From Apostichopus japonicus (lineage: Eukaryota > Echinodermata > Holothuroidea > Aspidochirotida > Stichopodidae): a stretch of DNA of 64,000 nt. Location of the stretch: NCBI RefSeq assembly GCF_037975245.1, contig NC_092582.1, forward strand, positions 17,820,577-17,884,576. The letters run 5' to 3'. Positions 59,301 to 64,000 of this stretch are shown here, in pieces. The notes under the pieces are model-generated. The model saw only the letters and a program-made list of their open reading frames with translations. It ran no database searches and was not told the DNA's origin. A program made the translations under genes and the position numbers. Position 1 is the stretch's first letter. Each line of letters begins with the position of its first letter.

Positions 59301-62300
59301 CTGAAAAGACAGAGAGAAATGCATTTTATAACCCTGCTCAACATTACCGGGTCTCCACAGATTGGTAGCAAGTAGTGACAGGTAGAGGCTGGCACTTATT
59401 TTGTTTCAAACAGTTGGTAAACATGAACGTACGATTGTCAAAAAAAAGTAAATTCCCTTTTCCCAATCCTCGAAAATATTCTTATGACATGAAAACTTAA
59501 AACTAATAATATTCAATTGTAACAGGCTTCTATTCGACTCCCACTCACAACTACCTCCCCACCCCACCCCTTTTCTGTAGTTTTCCCTTACTGTTTTCAC
59601 TCAGTCAAATTTGTCCTCTCTGAGTACACTACATTTCACATTCATCATTCTCTGACCAAATGAGTCATTCAACAAGTACTTAGTCCTCAAACTCATACAA
59701 AATTATGCTTTTTGTTTATCAATATCTTTCTACATTAACCCTTTATGCAGGATTCTGGTATAGTATACACCTAATACCCCAATGCTCCTTGCTTGAAGGT
59801 GCTCAGCGACTAGTACAAGATATGCTACAGTCAGAGGCTCCTGTTAAATCAGTTTTTTCAATATATTTTTAAAGTGAGTGCTTATATTTTAAACATAATC
59901 ATCTTTGTAGTTTAAGGAATGTTTTGTTTTACCATTCAGTACTGAACATACTAAGGTTACAATGTAAAGCTGTTATACATCTTCTGCACTTTTGTAACAC
60001 TTTTGTGGTTTGGCCTTTGGCTAAGAGACATCAGATAAACGATGACCTGTGACCTTCAAATGAATTACCTTCGTAATAACTGTTTTCTGGTAAGTTATCA
60101 GTCATATCGTCTTCCCATGCCCTGCTCAGTTTCTCCTTCCATTCATCCTCTTCAGTTCTCACTTTCTGCAATAATAAATGATAACAAAGACCTCCATCAA
60201 TACATGAGATATATTAAAACAAAAATATGCAAAAAAACTGATTAACAATGTTCACTCAACCAGGGAATAATTTGTCCGGCATTGTATCGCATTATGCTAT
60301 GCAAAATGGTCAAATTACTATACAAGTCCACAGTTGTATAGCTGGTTTTTTTAAGTCAGGAACAATACTTATTCTGAGACAAAATTTGGAGTCTTCAAAA
60401 CTGCTACACAAACTTTGAATGGTAAATTATTTCCTGTAAACACCAGCTTTTTCTTTGGTTTTGTTTTCACATAAATTTGGCAAAGGACGGTTAAAATTTA
60501 ACCCCTTTCTTTGCCACTGCTTTCTGATCTTCCTTTCTTGAACAATTTCCCTTTAGTATGAGATTTACGTGAATAAATATTCTACAGAACACTGTCTTCA
60601 TATTCTCATACTAAACTATACAAGCCAATTTGCTTGCTCCCTTAGAAATTTAACACTATGGTTAGCATCCTTCAAGTTGTATAGCAAATTCACAATTTTC
60701 AAGGGTGTGGAACATTCAGGAACTTACTTTAAAGCCAGCAGTTTTTTTACTCATAATGGCTAGTACACATCCTTCATGCTAAGCTCATACAGAGTAAACT
60801 ATATTGAAGGAGCCGCTTTTGTTTAGAAGAAACAGTTATTAAGAGATTATACATTACTTCTTAATTCATCATTCAAGTTTAAATCCATTAGAGCAATTCA
60901 CATGTTTTGAGGATTTTAAATGTTCTCGTGTTTACTTACTTGTCCAATTGTCATGCCCTGATCTGTAACAAACTTCTTTAGAAGATGACGGGCTGTTTGT
61001 CCAGATTTATTCTCAATGTCCAAAATGTCTGGAGGACTGTACTTCAGAATTGTGAGAGCAATAGTTTTGAAATCTGAAAAGCAGAATACATGGTATATTA
61101 GCAATGAAATGAGTTTGGCATTTCTTTCTGTAGTACTATAATATTACTTATATGCTGTTACCAGACTTACAACAATACCCACTGCTCAAAAAACTTTTGT
61201 GTTTAATCTTTATTATCAGTATGCAGGTTACCTTGGGGAGTGCTCAACCTGCAACATATACAAGGTGGATCTTTTAGTTTGTATCATGTGGAATTATAAA
61301 AAAGTGTGGTATTTTTATGGTTACCTTAGAAGTGTACAGTGAAAGGTTGTTAAGCCTACTGTGCACTTCTAAAGGCTACGTCCCAGAATGGGTGCACCCA
61401 TGGCAACATCGGTACTATTTGGGTGGAGGCAGTAGCTATCATGGAACATGCTAATTTGTGTGTGGATGCCAGTGTATGGATTGAAAAAAGTTCAGTGAAT
61501 GGCTAGATGGTCTGGTGTATGAAATCCCAGCTATAGACAACATGTGCATGCCACTGGTTCTAATGGATTATAATGCATGGTCTCATGTGATGCTGTATAG
61601 CTGACCAGTAAAAGTGTGGTTGTGTCCCTGGTATACCTTGCAGACTGTGATGCAATGGTATCAACTCTATCAAACATCAAATTTTGCCTGCTGTTGTTTG
61701 GCACCCCCATGTTTAGTTGGTGGTGAGATGTCATTCATGTTCTTCATTCTTCTGAAGAATCTGTACATTTCATTTTTCGGCTAGATTGTGCTAACATCGA
61801 TGCATGAATGGTGTGTATTTCACAAGCTGCAAAATGTATCACAAGGAAAAAGTGCTTGAGATGTTGAAAGGACCCATCGATAAAGATGTCGGTTTTTATG
61901 GACTTGACCTTGTATGTTAGGGAGGGGCAATAGCATATTTCATCAGCAACTGTAAATAAGTGATCATTCAAGTCTGCAATCTCCATTTGGTTGATTTGTT
62001 TACAACATTGACATTTTAGTTGCAGGGCTGACAGCATTTAAAAGTAGGCCTAGCCTAGGCATGCAGTGACCTTGGTCTAGAAGCAATGAAGCAAGTGGAT
62101 GCATTACATTTATCTTGTTTTGGTCTGAAGTTAAGAAAGTGGATGCCTGCTACTGCTAGTATGCATTAAAGCGATACCCTTGAAAATAACTGCAATCATT
62201 AGTGGAATATCACATTCACAAAGACACTACCTAGTATTACTAGATAGGGCTGGCCTATAGACATTTCTGAATGAGTTTGTTCTACATGCCATGATACGTA

Positions 62301-62827
62301 ATAGCAAGGACTAAGCATAAACTCAAAAAGACACTGCTGCTATGTAAACGTTTCTGACCGTGTCATTGAGAACACTATCAAGTTCGCCTAGGTCTAGTAT
62401 TATGGTAACCACATAAAAGCGTGTGACTATAGCCTAATTATACAGACTGGCCTATCACTATCACTGTATCAGTTCTGCGACAGAAGAACGGATTTACAAT
62501 AATTGTTACAGAAATGTAGAGTAAAGATTAACAAATCTAACCCGCATGGTGACCAGATAAAACTCTTCTCAAAGCAACGTGCAAGGCAGTGTCTCCTTTG
62601 GTATGGTCCAGCAAGGCTGGGTCTGCGCCCATTTGCAGCAATAAAACTACCATCCCACGATGACCACGTTCACATGCCATGTGTAGTAGAGGCTGGTATT
62701 TGTGTATAACAAGTCTTACGGAATTGATATCAATTCGTTTGTGTTCCTTTATAAAGCGTTGCACTTTTGACACTGAACCGTCCAGAACATATTCAGCTAA
62801 CTTTTCTCGTCTTGATTTTCCCCCCAT
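58750..62827 (-). CDS. NFKBIL1: NFKBIL1 (I-kappa-B-like protein 1), 4 coding exons, 355 aa
   Basis: Exons (minus): 62827-62542, 61073-60940, 60165-60069, 59300-58750; 1068 nt, all phases agree, all introns GT-AG. The start ATG at 62827 (MGGKSRREKL) is the first in frame after an upstream TGA. Ankyrin-type sequence covers ~40-140 (PLLHMACERGHRGMVVLLLQ, GDTALHVAL, NKSGQTARHLL). A charged middle with DEWKEKLSRAWEDD and ESFDDWADRL follows, then the family C-terminus with FDDIPWP, WHPDKF (~308-313) and LSQALNKAGE. Human NFKBIL1 has 381 residues and the same order. The family is nuclear, linked to NF-kB control and mRNA splicing, and encoded in the human MHC beside the TNF genes. Confidence 0.93.
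60069..60165 (-). CDS. NFKBIL1: NFKBIL1 exon 3 (residues 141-172)
   Basis: 97 nt between ATTGCAG and GAAG|GTAATT. It encodes KVRTEEDEWKEKLSRAWEDD and an acidic end, matching the E-x-EWRQKL region of the human protein. Confidence 0.9.
60940..61073 (-). CDS. NFKBIL1: NFKBIL1 exon 2 (residues 96-140)
   Basis: Acceptor TTTTCAG before 61073, donor ACAA|GTAAGT after 60940. It encodes DFKTIALTILKYSPPDILDI followed by ENKSGQTARHLL, the last ankyrin unit. 134 nt, phase 1 in, phase 0 out. Confidence 0.92.
61074..62541. other. NFKBIL1 intron 1
   Basis: The intron contains a 97-codon minus-strand frame (62037-61744) and a 67-codon one (61734-61531), both slightly less AT-biased than other intron DNA. 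Together they may be a decayed mobile-element ORF, but I recognise no family. No other feature is seen. Confidence 0.35.
62542..62827 (-). CDS. NFKBIL1: NFKBIL1 exon 1 (residues 1-95)
   Basis: The start is followed by a basic SKxxRREKL stretch and the first ankyrin units, ending RRVLSGHHA plus one base. Donor GCGG|GTTAGA at 62542 gives the right phase and the spacing seen in the human protein. The nearer GTCACC donor would remove four residues and is weaker. Confidence 0.85.
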
Positions 62828-62925
62828 GTTGATTTCTATGGGCAAAGTTGGCGTGAAGATGTAAATTTGTCAATTATGACACAACGAAATTGTGTACAGC
62901 TGGTGCTTTCCTAGCTTAAAGTCAC

Positions 62926-63047
62926 ACTGCAATAATGTGGAACGCCAAATTTTAATTTTTTTGAGGATATATCATACCATTCACACACCACGGTATATTT
63001 GAACAAGAAACATACACATACACAACCACTTGTCCGGCAGACTTACC
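62926..63047 (-). promoter_or_regulatory. NFKBIL1: Predicted 5' UTR intron borders of NFKBIL1
   Basis: Donor CGTTG|GTAAGTC (exon end 63047) and acceptor ATTATTGCAG (exon start 62926) on the minus strand define a ~120-bp intron just upstream of the start codon. The first exon and promoter would then lie at about 63050-63200. Confidence 0.45.
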
Positions 63048-63599
63048 AACGACTGTGAAAATTGTTTTCACTTTTCTTCTGGCTGTTCACTGTCAGTCAG
63101 CGGACTTTTTTAGAACAGAGGATATGTTTATCAACCTTATGGCTATGAAGATCACTAGTCGATATTCTCAGACCGAATATGATTAGGCTGAGTAAGGACT
63201 AGCTGTACCACTCTTCTTTTACAACCACATTTATGTAATATATGAAGTCAGACTCGAATGTAATGGACTTACATATTACGCCTTTTTTTTTACGTCAGTT
63301 TGAAAACCTAAGCTCCCATTTCAGGGGTGGGGGGTTGCAGCCCAGTGACTTTTCATCTCAAAAGTTTAGCTTTGCTCCTAACTTACGTCGAAATTTTGGT
63401 ATGAAATTTAAGTGTTATATTTCAAATTTCGACTATTTGATGTCGAAATGTTGACTTCCATATCAGAATGTCGACTATTTTATCTCAAATAAACTATTTT
63501 CCCTAAAATAATTTACGGCTTTGGCTAAGTTTAGACGTTTCATCTCATTTAAGTCTTCAGAGATGCCAAGGTCAGATGTTTTTTAGGCGGGTGAAAATT

Positions 63600-64000
63600 G
63601 TCTGGTGCTGTTGGTTACGTACACCATCTAAGCGGAGCGCCACCATGGGTTGGCGCGAAGCGTACAAGAAAATTTTGGGATCTTACGGCCCCTCAGATGG
63701 CCGGAAACATCACTTCCCGGGTCATCTAAGCTGAATCTATACTGTCTCCATATTTGTATTGTGTCTATTTTTTTTTTTCATTCCAGAGGAAAAATTATCT
63801 TGAAATAAAAAAAATCTCTGAAATTTTGCACTGTGTCCTCAGTACTTGAGATGGGGGCCAAAAGGTTAGAGGTGGAAAATGACGACGGAGCGCGACCACC
63901 GGTTTGGCGCGCGTAGCGTACAATCGGGGAAATCATTGTCGTATGACAGACCCGGCCCTGATCGCGGCAGGAAACAGCACTTCCTGTATTTTGGGGCAGT
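63600..64000 (+). repeat. GC-rich dispersed repeat, two tandem copies
   Basis: Two copies (about 63630-63740 and 63880-63990) share CGGAGCGC-ACCA, GGTTTGGCGCG-AGCGTACAA and GGAAACAKCACTTCC in order. A third, inverted copy is at 40530-40660. It is cut off by the window end. Non-coding as far as seen. Confidence 0.65.

Noticed and set aside
61531-62037. Two minus-strand frames in NFKBIL1 intron 1 that faintly resemble a transposase (DGSFQHLKHFF)
   Set aside because: Too short and too diverged to assign to a family. Noted as possible mobile-element relic only.
62827-62845. NFKBIL1 start at 62845
   Set aside because: That codon is TTG. The first in-frame ATG is at 62827 and an in-frame TGA lies upstream.

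Overview
The window is eukaryotic and most likely comes from a marine invertebrate deuterostome. A holothurian-like echinoderm is my best guess from the repeat style, but I could not test it. Genes are split into short exons by GT-AG introns, and exons are GC-richer than the AT-rich intergenic DNA. The rest is full of minisatellites, poly-G/C tracts, miniature inverted-repeat elements and 3' ends of non-LTR retrotransposons. There are no bacterial-type operons, CRISPR arrays or rRNA.

Three protein-coding genes are supported, all on the minus strand. (1) 5393-20018: a 12-coding-exon gene for a ~1543-residue protein that I identify as AKNA, a centrosomal microtubule organiser originally described as an AT-hook transcription factor. 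All exon phases agree when joined. One intron needs a GC-AG donor, and reading through it gives an alternative hydrophobic C-terminus. (2) 49635-53120: an essentially single-exon gene for a 1161-residue protein derived from a pogo/Tigger-type transposase, with HTH, CENP-B-type HTH and DDE domains, eroded catalytic motifs and a long acidic tail. It looks domesticated. (3) 58750-62827: NFKBIL1 (I-kappa-B-like), four coding exons, 355 residues, with ankyrin repeats at the N-terminus and the conserved family C-terminus.

Layout. 1-5.4 kb: downstream DNA of AKNA with a palindromic minisatellite and tandem repeats. 5.4-21.3 kb: AKNA with repeat-rich introns, including a 27-bp minisatellite split by a 722-bp inverted-repeat element. 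21.3-22.8 kb: a long hairpin and a 1.2-kb hAT-like element inserted in a TA microsatellite. 22.9-49 kb: gene desert holding LINE fragments, a candidate ~3-kb DNA element marked by eleven copies of the 13-mer GTTATGGAYGGAA around a decayed ORF, and two inverted copies of a 356-bp element. 49-54 kb: the transposase-derived gene. 54.4-58.4 kb: a LINE fragment, two miniature elements and a ~41-bp minisatellite. 58.7-63.1 kb: NFKBIL1. 63.6-64 kb: a GC-rich dispersed repeat.

The most interesting biology is linkage. In human, NFKBIL1 lies beside TNF/LTA in the MHC (6p21), and AKNA lies beside TNFSF15/TNFSF8 on 9q32, next to the recognised MHC-paralogous region. Finding the two genes within about 40 kb in an invertebrate would fit an ancestral proto-MHC arrangement. 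The best candidate for an undescribed element is the GTTATGGAYGGAA-marked unit at about 23.9-27.0 kb.
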